Shown: positions 52,481-61,138, numbered from the stretch's first letter. The stretch is DNA of 64,000 nucleotides from Kitasatospora sp040298565 (GCF_040298565.1 NZ_JBEPAK010000001.1:1-64000), one strand, 5' to 3'. Notes: generated from the letters alone by a model not told the origin. Translations and numbers: made by a program.

Positions 52481-53815
52481 TCACCAGAAGTCGGGCAGCG
52501 TGTAGCGGTAGGTGTTGGTCTGGTGCCAGTAGTGGTTGCCGTCGACCCACGCGGCGACGCCGCGCAGGAACCGTACGAGTGTCGGCACGGGGCAGGCCGC
52601 GGCCAGCGCGGCCGCCTCCGCCTCGAAGGCGTGCATCAGCTCGTTGTGGACCTCGACGGCCTTCAGGTAGCCCTCCTTGTGCGAGACGCGCTCGCGTTCG
52701 GAGATCACCACGGGGAGGTTGAGGTGCACCCCCGGGCTGGCCAGCTCCTTGGTGTACGAGTACAGGTCGTTGACGATGGTCGTCGCGTTTCCGGCCAGCG
52801 CGATCACCCGCTGCATGGCGGGCAGCGCGTGCAGGTCGGCGGGCAGCTCGTAGCCGCCGACGGTGTCGGTGATCGTCGGGCAGGGGCGGAAGTTGTTGAA
52901 CTGGCGCATCGCCAGGTACTCCCACACCTCCGGCACGTGGCCGGTCTCGTCCCAGGCCGCCTCTGCCAGGTACCCCATGTGCAGCCGCGCCATGTCGTGC
53001 CGGAAGCGGTCCGCCTGGGAGGGCGTCGCGGCGCGGACGAAGTAGTCCATCGCCGAGCGGTAGGCGCGCCGGGGCGGGTCCTCGGAGAGCGAGGCCTCCC
53101 AGGCCGGGTGGTACTCCGCCGTGGTGTGGAGCGGGTCGAGCGCGGTGTGCGCGAGCAGCAGGCGGCTGCCCAGGCCGACCGGAGAGCCGCCGAGGTCCTC
53201 GCAGTAGCAGTCGTCCACGGCGTTCTCCGCGACCATCAGGCGGGCCGCGAGCATCAGGTGGTCGACGCTGGGCGCGTCCGGGTGGCAGGCCACCATGTAG
53301 CGCCCGGTGGAGAACCCGTCGAAGTCCTTCTCCCACTCCGGCGGGTAGAGCTCGATCTCGTCGATCGCCCAGGCCTTGATCTTCAGGCTGAGCGCCTCCA
53401 CCCGGACCGGGTCGGGCTCGGCGATCGGGTGGTGGTAGAGGCCGGGGACGGGATCGCCGGCCTTCGGCTTGCCCCCGGTCGGGGCATCGACGGTCGGGAC
53501 ACCGACGGCCGGGGCACCGATGGCTTGTGCATCGACGGCGACGGCCGGTGCGAGGCGGGGCGGACCGGGCAGGCCCGGCGCCGGACCGGCCGACCCGACC
53601 AGGAGCGGGGCCTTGGAGCCGGGAGTCCCGAACCCCGGGGTCCTGACCTCCGGGGTCCTGACCTCGGGCACCTCGGTCTCGGGCAGGACTTCCGCGGGGA
53701 CGGCGGCCGCTGCCGCCGGCGCCTGGGCCGCCGCGAGCTGCGGCGCCGGCTGCAGCCCGGCGGTCCCGATTCCGCTCGGTCCGCGCAGGATCCGCTCGAT
53801 GGCGCTGGTGTTCAT
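52481..53815 (-). CDS. tpc: 2-Methylisoborneol synthase (class I terpene cyclase)
   Basis: A 444-residue terpene cyclase. A poorly conserved Pro/Ala/Val-rich N terminus (about 1-120) precedes the cyclase domain. The Asp-rich motif is DDCYCED at 201-207 and the NSE/DTE-type motif is NDLYSYTKE at 349-357; both are diagnostic of MIB synthase. It converts 2-methyl-GPP to the earthy volatile MIB. ATG 53815 is the first gene of the operon. The cyclic-nucleotide-binding regulator gene that often precedes MIB genes is not present here. Confidence 0.95.
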   Translation of the reverse strand: MNTSAIERILRGPSGIGTAGLQPAPQLAAAQAPAAAAAVPAEVLPETEVPEVRTPEVRTPGFGTPGSKAPLLVGSAGPAPGLPGPPRLAPAVAVDAQAIGAPAVGVPTVDAPTGGKPKAGDPVPGLYHHPIAEPDPVRVEALSLKIKAWAIDEIELYPPEWEKDFDGFSTGRYMVACHPDAPSVDHLMLAARLMVAENAVDDCYCEDLGGSPVGLGSRLLLAHTALDPLHTTAEYHPAWEASLSEDPPRRAYRSAMDYFVRAATPSQADRFRHDMARLHMGYLAEAAWDETGHVPEVWEYLAMRQFNNFRPCPTITDTVGGYELPADLHALPAMQRVIALAGNATTIVNDLYSYTKELASPGVHLNLPVVISERERVSHKEGYLKAVEVHNELMHAFEAEAAALAAACPVPTLVRFLRGVAAWVDGNHYWHQTNTYRYTLPDFW

Positions 53816-53916
53816 GCGCCCACCCCTGACACGAGGACGGTCGTGGGCGGTGGGGGTGGTGAGTCCGGTTGGGTGCGCACGGGCATGGAGCCTCCTCTGA
53901 GAAGGACCGCAGGATG

Positions 53917-53929
53917 TGACGGGCCGTCA
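53917..53929. promoter_or_regulatory. Palindrome TGACGG-G-CCGTCA upstream of MIB synthase
   Basis: A perfect 6-bp-arm palindrome lies about 100 bp upstream of the cyclase start and begins with TGTGAC. It has some likeness to a Crp half-site arrangement, but the spacing is not the consensus. Confidence 0.4.
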
Positions 53930-54044
53930 TCCCGCCGTCGCGAAGGGGAACTCCACGCCGCGGGCCCCGTCTCGCTCGTTTCCCAACCGTAGGCGCGAAG
54001 GCGTGCCACGGAACGCAATGGACGATCTTCTACACCCGATAAGG

Positions 54045-54054
54045 TGAACGTTCA
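54045..54054. promoter_or_regulatory. Perfect palindrome TGAACGTTCA
   Basis: A 10-bp perfect palindrome in the AT-rich patch of the divergent region, about 230 bp from the MIB start. It is a candidate operator and nothing more. Confidence 0.35.
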
Positions 54055-54306
54055 TGCGTACGGCGTTTGAAGCGCCCCCTCATCCTGCACGGGCCGACCC
54101 CACCCTCCGGCGCATGGCGGCGGCCCGGCCCCCTGCGCCCCCGCTGCGGACCGCGTCAACCCACCGCGACCGTGGCGCGTCCGGCGCTGCCCGGCCGCGG
54201 GCCGCCCGCCCCGACGAGCGGTTCCGCCCGTAGCCGGCCGTGTAAGAGGGAGAAGAATGGCCTGGGGCCCCGTCGAGGAAGCGGGACCGGGAAGGAAGAC
54301 CAGCGC

Positions 54307-55632
54307 ATGGAGAGCCAGCCCAGCAGTCGCACCGCACTCGTCGAGGACCTTATGGAGCGCTTCCCCGACGTGCCCCGGGAGGCGGTGATCAAGGAGGATC
54401 TGCTGCGCGGAGGCATGGCCTTCGACGAGTCGGCCCTCAGCGGCAGCTCCGGCGCCGACGGGGGCGGCGAGGTCAAGCCGAAGTCGTACTTCATCTTCTC
54501 CTTCGACCACCGCACCCTGCCCGAACTCGGCGCGGCCGCACTCAACCGGCCGCCGGAGGAGGTGGTGCTGACCGGCGGACCGTACGGGCTGCGCCGCACG
54601 GTGGTGTCGGTGCGGGTCAACCCGGACTCGCCGTACCGGGTGGGGGCGGGCGAGGACGGCACCCTCGGCCTCTACCTGGACGGAGCCCGGATCGCCGACG
54701 TCGGCCTGCCGCCGATGCCCGACTACTACCGCCACACCCTGGCCAACGGCAAGTCCGTGATGGAGGTCGCCCCGACGATCCAGTGGGGTTACCTCATCTA
54801 CCTCACGGTGTTCCGGGTCTGCCAGTACTTCGGCGCCAAGGAGGAGTGCCAGTACTGCGACATCAACCACAACTGGCGCCAGCACAAGGCGGCCGGCCGC
54901 CCGTACACCGGGGTCAAGCCGGTCGAGGAGGTGTTGGAGGCCCTCGAGCTGATCGACCGGCACGACACCGCCCGCGCCTCCCAGGCCTACACCCTCACCG
55001 GCGGCGCCATCACCTCGCACGTCGGCGGCCGGGACGAGGCCGACTTCTACGGGCAGTACGCCAGGGCCATCGAGGAGCGCTTCCCCCGCCGCTGGATCGG
55101 CAAGGTGGTCGCCCAGGCGCTGCCGCGCGAGGACATCCAGCGCTTCCGCGACTACGGCGTGCGGATCTACCACCCCAACTTCGAGGTCTGGGACAAGCGC
55201 CTGTTCGAGCTCTACTGCCCCGGCAAGGAGCGCTACGTCGGCCGGGACGAGTGGCACCGCCGGATCCTCGACTCCACCGAGGTGTTCGGCGCGGAGAACG
55301 TGATCCCCAACTTCGTCGCGGGCGTGGAGATGGCCGAGCCCTTCGGTTTCACCACCGTCGACGAGGCGATCGCCTCCACCCGGGAAGGCCTGCGGTTCTT
55401 CATGTCCCACGGGGTGGTCCCCCGGTTCACCACCTGGTGCCCCGAGCCCACCACCCCGCTCGGCAAGGCCAACCCGCAGGGCGCGCCGCTGGAGTACCAC
55501 ATCCGGTTGCTGCGGACCTACCGGGCGGCCCTGGAGGAGTTCGGCCTCTCCTCCCCGCCCGGTTACGGCCCGGCCGGTCCCGGCAAGGCGGTCTTCTCGG
55601 TCAGCTCCTTCATGGACTCGCTCCCGGGCTGA
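54307..55632 (+). CDS. Radical SAM family protein with CX8CX2C cluster motif
   Basis: A 441-residue protein of unknown function. Cysteines C172, C181 and C184 (VCQYFGAKEECQYCDINHNW) form a CX8CX2C motif in place of the common CX3CX2C and should hold a 4Fe-4S cluster. TLTGG near 229-233 resembles the SAM-binding GGE element, and EVWDKRLFELYCPGKERYVG and WHRRILDSTEVFG resemble BioB/ThiH-type barrels. The N-terminal 50 residues are a separate small segment. The ATG at 54307 follows GGAAGGAAG. It is divergent from the MIB operon; any link to terpene chemistry is unproven. Confidence 0.8.
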   Translation: MESQPSSRTALVEDLMERFPDVPREAVIKEDLLRGGMAFDESALSGSSGADGGGEVKPKSYFIFSFDHRTLPELGAAALNRPPEEVVLTGGPYGLRRTVVSVRVNPDSPYRVGAGEDGTLGLYLDGARIADVGLPPMPDYYRHTLANGKSVMEVAPTIQWGYLIYLTVFRVCQYFGAKEECQYCDINHNWRQHKAAGRPYTGVKPVEEVLEALELIDRHDTARASQAYTLTGGAITSHVGGRDEADFYGQYARAIEERFPRRWIGKVVAQALPREDIQRFRDYGVRIYHPNFEVWDKRLFELYCPGKERYVGRDEWHRRILDSTEVFGAENVIPNFVAGVEMAEPFGFTTVDEAIASTREGLRFFMSHGVVPRFTTWCPEPTTPLGKANPQGAPLEYHIRLLRTYRAALEEFGLSSPPGYGPAGPGKAVFSVSSFMDSLPG

Positions 55633-55640
55633 GCCCGCTG

Positions 55641-55680
55641 CCGGCGGTGCCGCGCGCCCGGCCGGGGGCGGCACTGCCGG
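55641..55680. terminator. Hairpin between convergent genes
   Basis: Arms CCGGCGGTGCCGC and GCGGCACTGCCGG pair over 13 positions with one G-T wobble, shortly after the radical-SAM stop codon. Confidence 0.6.
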
Positions 55681-55750
55681 ACCGCCGGACCCGCCCGGCG
55701 AGCGCTCGCCCGCCGCGCAGCGGCCCGTCGAAGGCCGGCCGAGCGTGGCC

Positions 55751-56554
55751 TCACCCGCCGTTCAGCGGGCGGACGGTGAGGATCTGCTCGGCACGGCCGA
55801 CCGGGCCGTGGACGTCGTGCAGCACCGTGCTGGTGACACCGTGCCCGGCCGGACCGAAGGTGACGGCGGTGTCCAGGCCGGTCCAGCGGCCTTCGGGGCG
55901 GCGGTGCAGGTGGACCGTCAGATCGGTGTTGGGGAACATCCACTCACCGGGATCCCGGCGGACGGCGATCCCGTTGGCGGTGTCGACCAGGGTGAGGAAG
56001 GCGGCGTGCGGGCTGCTGGGCTCCCCCGCGACCAGCTCCAGCGGCGTGGAGACCCAGGCGGCGGCGCGCCCGGGGGCGGTGAGGCGGTGCCGGACGTCGA
56101 TGGAGGCGATGTAGCCGCCGCCCCACTGTCCGCTCATCGCCCACGGCTCGAACTCCTCGGGCGCGGGCAGCGGTTCGTCGTGGGTTCCGGCGACGGCGGC
56201 GGTGTCCAGCTCGGCCAGGAACCAGGCCCGGGCCCGGACGACCGCGCGGTCGCCCACGGTGGCCACCGCCTCCACCAGCTCGATGGTGCGGCCCGGCCGG
56301 ACGGTCTCCACCGTGATCTCGAGCTCGTCGAGGGCGATCAGGCCGAGTATGTCGTAGCTGATCCGGGCCAGTGCCAGGCCGTCGGCGGGGCGGCCGGCCC
56401 GGTAGCGGTCGATCGCGTGGGCGATCAGGCCGCCCACCGGGCTGAAGTGCTGCTCGTCCGGGTGCCAGGCGCCCTGCGCGTGGCCGGTCGGCTTGTAGCG
56501 GTGCTCGCCGGTGCGCTGGTAGTAGCTGTCGGGCGCGGCGGTGGGGGCGGTCAA
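55751..56554 (-). CDS. Thioesterase family protein (acyl-CoA thioesterase-like double hotdog)
   Basis: A 267-residue protein of the acyl-CoA thioesterase-like (PF13622/TesB-type) group with two hotdog repeats. Visible segments are HFSPVGGLIAHAIDRY, ARISYDILGLIALDELEITVETV (first half), and PNTDLTVHLHRRPEGRWTGLD with FGPAGHGVTSTVLHDVHG (second half). It should hydrolyse acyl-CoA or related thioesters. The only well-placed start is TTG 56554, with GAGGAG 9 nt upstream. Confidence 0.83.
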   Translation of the reverse strand: MTAPTAAPDSYYQRTGEHRYKPTGHAQGAWHPDEQHFSPVGGLIAHAIDRYRAGRPADGLALARISYDILGLIALDELEITVETVRPGRTIELVEAVATVGDRAVVRARAWFLAELDTAAVAGTHDEPLPAPEEFEPWAMSGQWGGGYIASIDVRHRLTAPGRAAAWVSTPLELVAGEPSSPHAAFLTLVDTANGIAVRRDPGEWMFPNTDLTVHLHRRPEGRWTGLDTAVTFGPAGHGVTSTVLHDVHGPVGRAEQILTVRPLNGG

Positions 56555-56661
56555 GGTGCGTTTCTCCTCGGGCCGGATCGCGGGGGGCCGAGCGGGCGCC
56601 GCAGGACTCCGGCGCCCGCGATCACGATCGTATGGGGCCGAACCGCACCGGCGGTTGTGAT

Positions 56662-56736
56662 GCGCCCCACACCGCCGCGCCCCACACCGCCGCGCCCCAC
56701 ATCGCCGCGCCCCACACCGCCGCGTCCCGCACCGCC
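56662..56736 (-). repeat. Five tandem 15-bp repeats
   Basis: Units of GCGCCCCACACCGCC start at 56662, 56677, 56692, 56707 and 56722, with one or two substitutions in the third and fifth, in the gap between the sphingomyelinase stop and the thioesterase start. Confidence 0.85.
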
Positions 56737-56832
56737 GCGTCCGGAGCCCGACCGGACGGTCACCGCCCGCACCGCCGTGGCCAGGCCCACCGCAGGCCGT
56801 ACCGCCCGCCTCGCCCCCCGACGGAGCGGCGG

Positions 56833-57810
56833 TCAGTGCGCGGCGAGCGGGTAGTGGTCGGAGAGGTCGGTGTAGGTGTAGCTCCTGCCCCAGCTGCTCA
56901 CCGTCCAGGGCGCGCTGTGCACCCGCAGGACCTCGTTGGTGTACTGCTGCGGGCGGGCGTGGTCGGCCCGGTAGAGCACGTGGTCGAGGTCCTCCTTGGG
57001 CTCGCCCGGGTAGCGGTAGGCGGCGATGGAGTTGTCGGTGGTGTCGAAGGAGTACGGCCAGCCGGTGCGGGCGGAGGCCGGGGCGAGGTTGCCGTTGTCC
57101 AGCAGCGCCTGGAACTCGGATCCGCGCGAGTCGATGTTGAGGTCGCCGGCGACGGCGATCGGCTCGTCGGCCGGGATCCGCTTGGCGTCCAGGAAGGCCC
57201 GCATCGCGCCGAGTTGCCTGGCCCGGTCGTCGGCGGCCTGCCCGCTCGCGCACCCGGAGTCGGTGGACTGCAGGTGGGTGCCGACCACGTGGGTGCGGCG
57301 CCCGTCGACGTCCAGCACCGCGTAGACGAAGCCCTTGTTGGACCACCAGTCGGAGCCGCAGGCGTCCTTGAAGACGTACTGCTCCTTGCGCAGGATCGGC
57401 CACTTGCTGAGCAGGGTGACCCCGCCGTCCTCGGGGGTGGTGGCGCTGTAGCTGCCCGAAGTGGCGTCCCAGCCGCTGGTGGAGCGTCCCACCACCGGCG
57501 TGTGGTACGGGTAGGCGGCCGCGGCCTGGGCGATCAGCGCGTCGGAGGCCGCGTTGTCGAAGGCCTCCTCCAGCACGACCACGTCGTGGCCCTGGAAGAA
57601 GTCCGCCGAGGCGATGGCCCGGGCGCGTTGCTGCTGGCCCCAGTTGGGGTAGAGCGAGGTGCTCATCAGGAAGGTGTTGTACGTCAGGACGTGCAGCGGC
57701 GGCGCGGTGACGGGGGCGCTCTCCGCGGCGGCCGGGGCGGTGCCGAGGGTGGCGAGCACGGTGGCGGCGGCGGCTGCGGCGAGGGCGCGGCGCGGGGACG
57801 GCAGGGGCAT
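56833..57810 (-). CDS. Secreted sphingomyelin phosphodiesterase (bacterial neutral sphingomyelinase)
   Basis: A 325-residue exported enzyme of the exonuclease-endonuclease-phosphatase fold. Signal peptide about 1-29; LTYNTFLMS carries the metal Asn, VVLEEAFD the metal Glu, GTHLQST a His, GDLNIDS the Asp-x-Asn pair and SDHYPL the final catalytic His. These match bacterial sphingomyelinase C. It should release ceramide and phosphocholine from host-type membranes. ATG 57810 has GGAG 7 nt upstream. Confidence 0.92.
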   Translation of the reverse strand: MPLPSPRRALAAAAAATVLATLGTAPAAAESAPVTAPPLHVLTYNTFLMSTSLYPNWGQQQRARAIASADFFQGHDVVVLEEAFDNAASDALIAQAAAAYPYHTPVVGRSTSGWDATSGSYSATTPEDGGVTLLSKWPILRKEQYVFKDACGSDWWSNKGFVYAVLDVDGRRTHVVGTHLQSTDSGCASGQAADDRARQLGAMRAFLDAKRIPADEPIAVAGDLNIDSRGSEFQALLDNGNLAPASARTGWPYSFDTTDNSIAAYRYPGEPKEDLDHVLYRADHARPQQYTNEVLRVHSAPWTVSSWGRSYTYTDLSDHYPLAAH

Positions 57811-58105
57811 CCGGGGGCTCCGTGGGGGACGTGGTGACCCGCCGGTTCGCGGGATGTTGTGCATCCAACTTCGGTGCGTGCACGGCTCGCAAGACTTCCG
57901 GCGAGCATTCGGTGAACTCGTCCGGAACAGGAGGGCGGGACCGTCGGAGTCGTTGGGGCGGACGGCCGGTGACGCAGCGTCGGTTCCGGCGGCCCGCTCC
58001 CCGGCGATCGGGCTGGTCAGCCCGATCGGACCCCCGGTCTTCCGGCTGTCGGGGGCTGCCGTCACACTGGCGCGGGCACGACCGCGCACACCGATCGGGG
58101 GCAGC

Positions 58106-58807
58106 ATGACCAGCAGCAGGAACAGGAAGCCGAAGAGACCGCTCGCCGCCGGGGCCTCCCGGCCGGCGAAGCCCGTCCGCAAGCGGGCGCGCAAGGACGC
58201 CCCGCTGCCGCCGCGCACCGTGCGCCGGACGGCGGTGCTGGTCGGGGTGCTCGCACCGGTGCTGATCATCGGGCTGCTCGCGCTCGCCAGCAACCCGGAC
58301 TACCAGGTCGGCTGCACGGTCCTCGCGGTCCTGGTGCTGATGGCGGCCGTGGTGGGGCTGATGCTGGTCCGCAGCACCGGGTGGGTGGTCTGGCCGGCCG
58401 TCCTGTTGGGCGTGCTGCTGCTGGTGATCCCCACGCCCGCCATCCGCGCTCAGCTGCTCTCCCACCGCGGGGTGGAGACCCAGGTGGTCATCACCGCGGC
58501 CCACAGCGCCAAGGACAAGACGGGCAAGGTCAGTTGGACCTGCACCGTCCGCCGGGAGGACGACCGGCCGCTGCCCCACGGCACGATCGAGGGCATCGGC
58601 TGTTCGGGCGGCTCCGTCGGCACCACCGCGACCGTCGTGGTCGACCCGGACGGTTGGGCCCCGCCCGCCACCCTGGAGAAGGACCTCTCCTTCCGCAGCA
58701 GTGGTGTCTACGTCGCCGGCGCGGTTGCCGTCCTGTGGGCCGCGCTCACCTTCGGCGCCGCCCACCGCTCCCTGCGGGGGCGCGGCGGCCGCAAGGGCGG
58801 CAAGTAG
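58106..58807 (+). CDS. Membrane protein of unknown function
   Basis: A 233-residue protein. A strongly basic N terminus (about 1-40, many Lys/Arg) is followed by three hydrophobic helices (about 43-62, 70-87, 93-110), an exported or cytosolic beta-rich part with two cysteines (WTCTVRRE and GIGCSGGSVG) and a final membrane helix near 205 ending in RGRGGRKGGK. It has no recognisable family. ATG 58106 follows GGGGGC. Its neighbours give no clue. Confidence 0.7.
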   Translation: MTSSRNRKPKRPLAAGASRPAKPVRKRARKDAPLPPRTVRRTAVLVGVLAPVLIIGLLALASNPDYQVGCTVLAVLVLMAAVVGLMLVRSTGWVVWPAVLLGVLLLVIPTPAIRAQLLSHRGVETQVVITAAHSAKDKTGKVSWTCTVRREDDRPLPHGTIEGIGCSGGSVGTTATVVVDPDGWAPPATLEKDLSFRSSGVYVAGAVAVLWAALTFGAAHRSLRGRGGRKGGK

Positions 58808-58840
58808 CAGCCGGGCCGGCGGTCCGAACCGCTCGAGGAC

Positions 58841-58877
58841 GACGGCTGCGTCGCCGACCGGGCCGGGCGCAGCCGTC
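58841..58877. terminator. Hairpin between convergent genes
   Basis: Perfect 10-bp arms GACGGCTGCG and CGCAGCCGTC flank a 17-nt loop; the right arm ends two bases before the HxlR-Prx stop codon. Confidence 0.6.
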
Positions 58878-58879
58878 CG

Positions 58880-59764
58880 TCAGGTCCCGACCAGGCCGTC
58901 GAGCAGGGCGAGGGCGTCCTCAACCGAGCCCGCCGGGTCGGTGACGGGGTAGAGCACGCCGCGGACGGTGCGGGAGTCGTCGAGGACCAGGGTGAGCCGC
59001 TTGAGGCGGTCCACACCGGCGGCGCGGAAGGTGGGCAGCCGGAGGGTGGCGGCGAGTTCCAGCCCGGCGTCCGAGAGCAGCGGGAACGGGATCCGCGCGT
59101 GCTCGGCGAAGGCGGCCAGCTGGTCCGGCCGCTGGGTGCTGACGCCGTAGACGGCGGCGTCGCGGGCGGCGAACTCTCCCATCCGGTCCCGGTAGGTGCA
59201 GGATTCCAGCGTGCAGCCGGCCGCTCCGGGAATCCCGCTCCAGCCCGGCGGGTAGTCCGCACCGCCCGGCGCGTAGGCGCCCGGATAGCAGTACAGCACC
59301 GTCCAGGCGCGGTCCGCGGCCACCGGGTCGGCCGGCCCGCCGGAGGCGGCGGTGAGCTCCATTGCGGGCAGTCGGCGGCCGGTCAGTGCCATGACCCGGC
59401 GGGTCTCGGCGGAGTCGGCGGCGCTGGTGCCGGAGAGCGAGCCGTCGCCCAGGACGTAGCGTCCGCCCCAGTCCTGGAGGGCGACCAGCACCGGCAGCAG
59501 TCCGCGTCCGGCTCCGGTCAGGTGGTACTCGTAGCGCGGCGGGTGCGGGTGGTAGAGCCGCTTCTCCAGCACGCCGTCGGCGACGAGGGCCTTGAGCCGC
59601 TCGGTGAGCACCTTGCGGCTGATGCCGAGTGCGTTCTGCAGCGCGTCGAACTGGTGGGTGCCGCCGGCCACGTCCCTGATCAGGAGCAGGGTCCAGGTGT
59701 CCCCGACCACGCTCAGGGCCTGGGAGATCGCGCAGTCGGGGTCAGCCGCTTCGGTGTGCCGCAT
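58880..59764 (-). CDS. HxlR-type regulator fused to a PrxQ-like peroxiredoxin
   Basis: A 294-residue two-domain protein. Residues 1-105 form an HxlR winged helix: C11 precedes ISQALSVVGDTWTLLLIRD, and FDALQNALGISRKVLTERL is the recognition part. Residues about 128-294 form a thioredoxin-fold peroxiredoxin with YPGAYAPG and the CX4C pair C184/C189 (GCTLESCTYRD), like PrxQ/BCP but with about 17 inserted residues before the first Cys. It may sense peroxide or disulfide stress and repress the divergent MFS gene. ATG 59764 lies 9 nt after a TATAAT, so the mRNA may be leaderless. Confidence 0.9.
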   Translation of the reverse strand: MRHTEAADPDCAISQALSVVGDTWTLLLIRDVAGGTHQFDALQNALGISRKVLTERLKALVADGVLEKRLYHPHPPRYEYHLTGAGRGLLPVLVALQDWGGRYVLGDGSLSGTSAADSAETRRVMALTGRRLPAMELTAASGGPADPVAADRAWTVLYCYPGAYAPGGADYPPGWSGIPGAAGCTLESCTYRDRMGEFAARDAAVYGVSTQRPDQLAAFAEHARIPFPLLSDAGLELAATLRLPTFRAAGVDRLKRLTLVLDDSRTVRGVLYPVTDPAGSVEDALALLDGLVGT

Positions 59765-59772
59765 GATCAGTG

Positions 59773-59802
59773 ATTATAGTGAGTTCCCAAACGGAACTCA
59801 CT
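59773..59802. promoter_or_regulatory. HxlR operator palindrome overlapping a TATAAT promoter
   Basis: Perfect arms AGTGAGTTCC and GGAACTCACT with a CAAAC centre (59778-59802) touch the minus-strand -10 element TATAAT (59773-59778). Binding here could repress the regulator itself and the divergent transporter. Confidence 0.75.
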
Positions 59803-59836
59803 CGGTCCCGGACCGGGTGGCGACAAGGGGGTGGAC

Positions 59837-61138
59837 GTGACGGCGGAACCGGTGGAGACGGTGGACGGCGCGGGCGTGCAGGCGCCGGCGGAAGCGGTCG
59901 ACGCGGTGCGGCCCGGCGGGCGCCGGGACGGCGGGGCGGGGGCGTTCTGGCGCTACTGGACCGCCTCGACGGTCAGCCGGCTCGGGGACCAGGTGACGGC
60001 GGTGGCGCTGCCCCTGATCGCGGTGGTCACCCTGCACGCGACGGCGCTGCAGGTCGGCTTGATCACGGGCGCGGCCTACGTGGCCTGGCTGCTGGTCGGG
60101 CTGCCCGCCGGGGTGCTGGTCCGCCGGCTGCCACTGCGCGGCACCCAGGTCGCGATGGACCTGCTCCGCGGCGTCGCCGTGGCCTCGGTGCCGCTGGCGG
60201 CGGCCCTCGGCGTGCTCGGGCTGCCGCAGCTCGTCGTGGTGGCACTGGTCGTCGGGTTCGCGAGCGTCGTCTTCGACGTGGGCAACTCCACCTTCCTGCC
60301 CACCGTCGTCCCGAAGGAGCAGCTGACCGCCCGCAACAGCCTGCTCTCCGGCAGCGTCGCGGCGACCGACCTGGCCGGCCCCTCGCTGGGCGGCGTGCTG
60401 GTCCAGCTGGTCGGCGGCGCGGCGTCGATGCTGCTGGACTCGGTCAGCTACCTGGCCTCGGCGGCGCTGCTGGGCAGTCTGCCGCGCACCGGGCAACCGG
60501 CCGCCGAACGGACGGACGGCGCCGGCATGCGGGAACAGATCCGGGAGGGCTGGCGGTTCGTCGTCCGGCATCCGGTGATCAAGCCCTGCGTCGCCGACGC
60601 CACCGCGGTGAACTTCGTCTGCGGCGCCCTGATGACGCTCACCCCGGTGTTCCTGGTCCGCACCCTGGACGCGCCGGCCGCCGCCGTCGGCGCCCTGCTG
60701 GCCACCGGAGGCCTCGGCAGCCTGCTCGGCGCCGCCGCCACACCCCGACTGGTGGCCCGGATCGGCACCGGTCGCGCGGTGTGGTGGGGCGCGGTGGTCG
60801 CCACCGCCTTCGCCCTGCTGCTTCCGCTGGCAGGGTCAGGCTGGGGGACGCTGGTCTTCGCCCTCGGCAACGCCGGGTTCTCCGCCGGCGTCGTGGTGAC
60901 CAGCATCGTGACCCGCACCCACCGGCAGACCAGGACGCCGCCGGAGCTGCTGTCCCGGGTGATGGCCACCGTCCGCTTCGTCTCCTGGGGCGCGATCCCG
61001 GTCGGCGCCCTCGCCGCCGGCGCCGCGGCGGCGGCCTGGGGGCCGCGTACGGCGCTGCTGCTGTTCGCGGTGAGCAGCGTGGCCAGCCCCGCCGTCCTGC
61101 TGGCGAGCCCGATCCGGCGGATGCGCGACCTGGCCTGA
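59837..61138 (+). CDS. MFS transporter (multidrug efflux-like)
   Basis: A 433-residue transporter with 12 predicted helices, of the enterobactin-exporter/multidrug type. Typical segments are WTASTVSRLGDQVTAVALPL in helix 1, GLPAGVLVRRLPLRGTQVAMD (motif A region), FDVGNSTFLPTVVP and GSVAATDLAGPSLGGVL. It is divergent from the HxlR-Prx regulator across a 25-bp palindrome, so expression probably follows that regulator's redox state. I chose GTG 59837, with AAGGGG 7 nt upstream. Confidence 0.88.
   Translation: MTAEPVETVDGAGVQAPAEAVDAVRPGGRRDGGAGAFWRYWTASTVSRLGDQVTAVALPLIAVVTLHATALQVGLITGAAYVAWLLVGLPAGVLVRRLPLRGTQVAMDLLRGVAVASVPLAAALGVLGLPQLVVVALVVGFASVVFDVGNSTFLPTVVPKEQLTARNSLLSGSVAATDLAGPSLGGVLVQLVGGAASMLLDSVSYLASAALLGSLPRTGQPAAERTDGAGMREQIREGWRFVVRHPVIKPCVADATAVNFVCGALMTLTPVFLVRTLDAPAAAVGALLATGGLGSLLGAAATPRLVARIGTGRAVWWGAVVATAFALLLPLAGSGWGTLVFALGNAGFSAGVVVTSIVTRTHRQTRTPPELLSRVMATVRFVSWGAIPVGALAAGAAAAAWGPRTALLLFAVSSVASPAVLLASPIRRMRDLA

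Larger units (their letters stand above)
53816..54306. other. Divergent control region of the MIB operon and radical-SAM gene
   Basis: This 491-bp stretch holds no convincing gene. It contains two palindromes (53917-53929 and 54045-54054) and a relatively AT-rich patch around 54000-54060 where a promoter is likely. I cannot assign start sites. Confidence 0.5.

Noticed and set aside
55751..58765. A 1004-codon leftward open frame that joins the thioesterase to long upstream sequence
   Set aside because: Only the last 267 codons look like protein and they have a ribosome site with TTG; the upstream part is the shadow of the sphingomyelinase gene in another frame.
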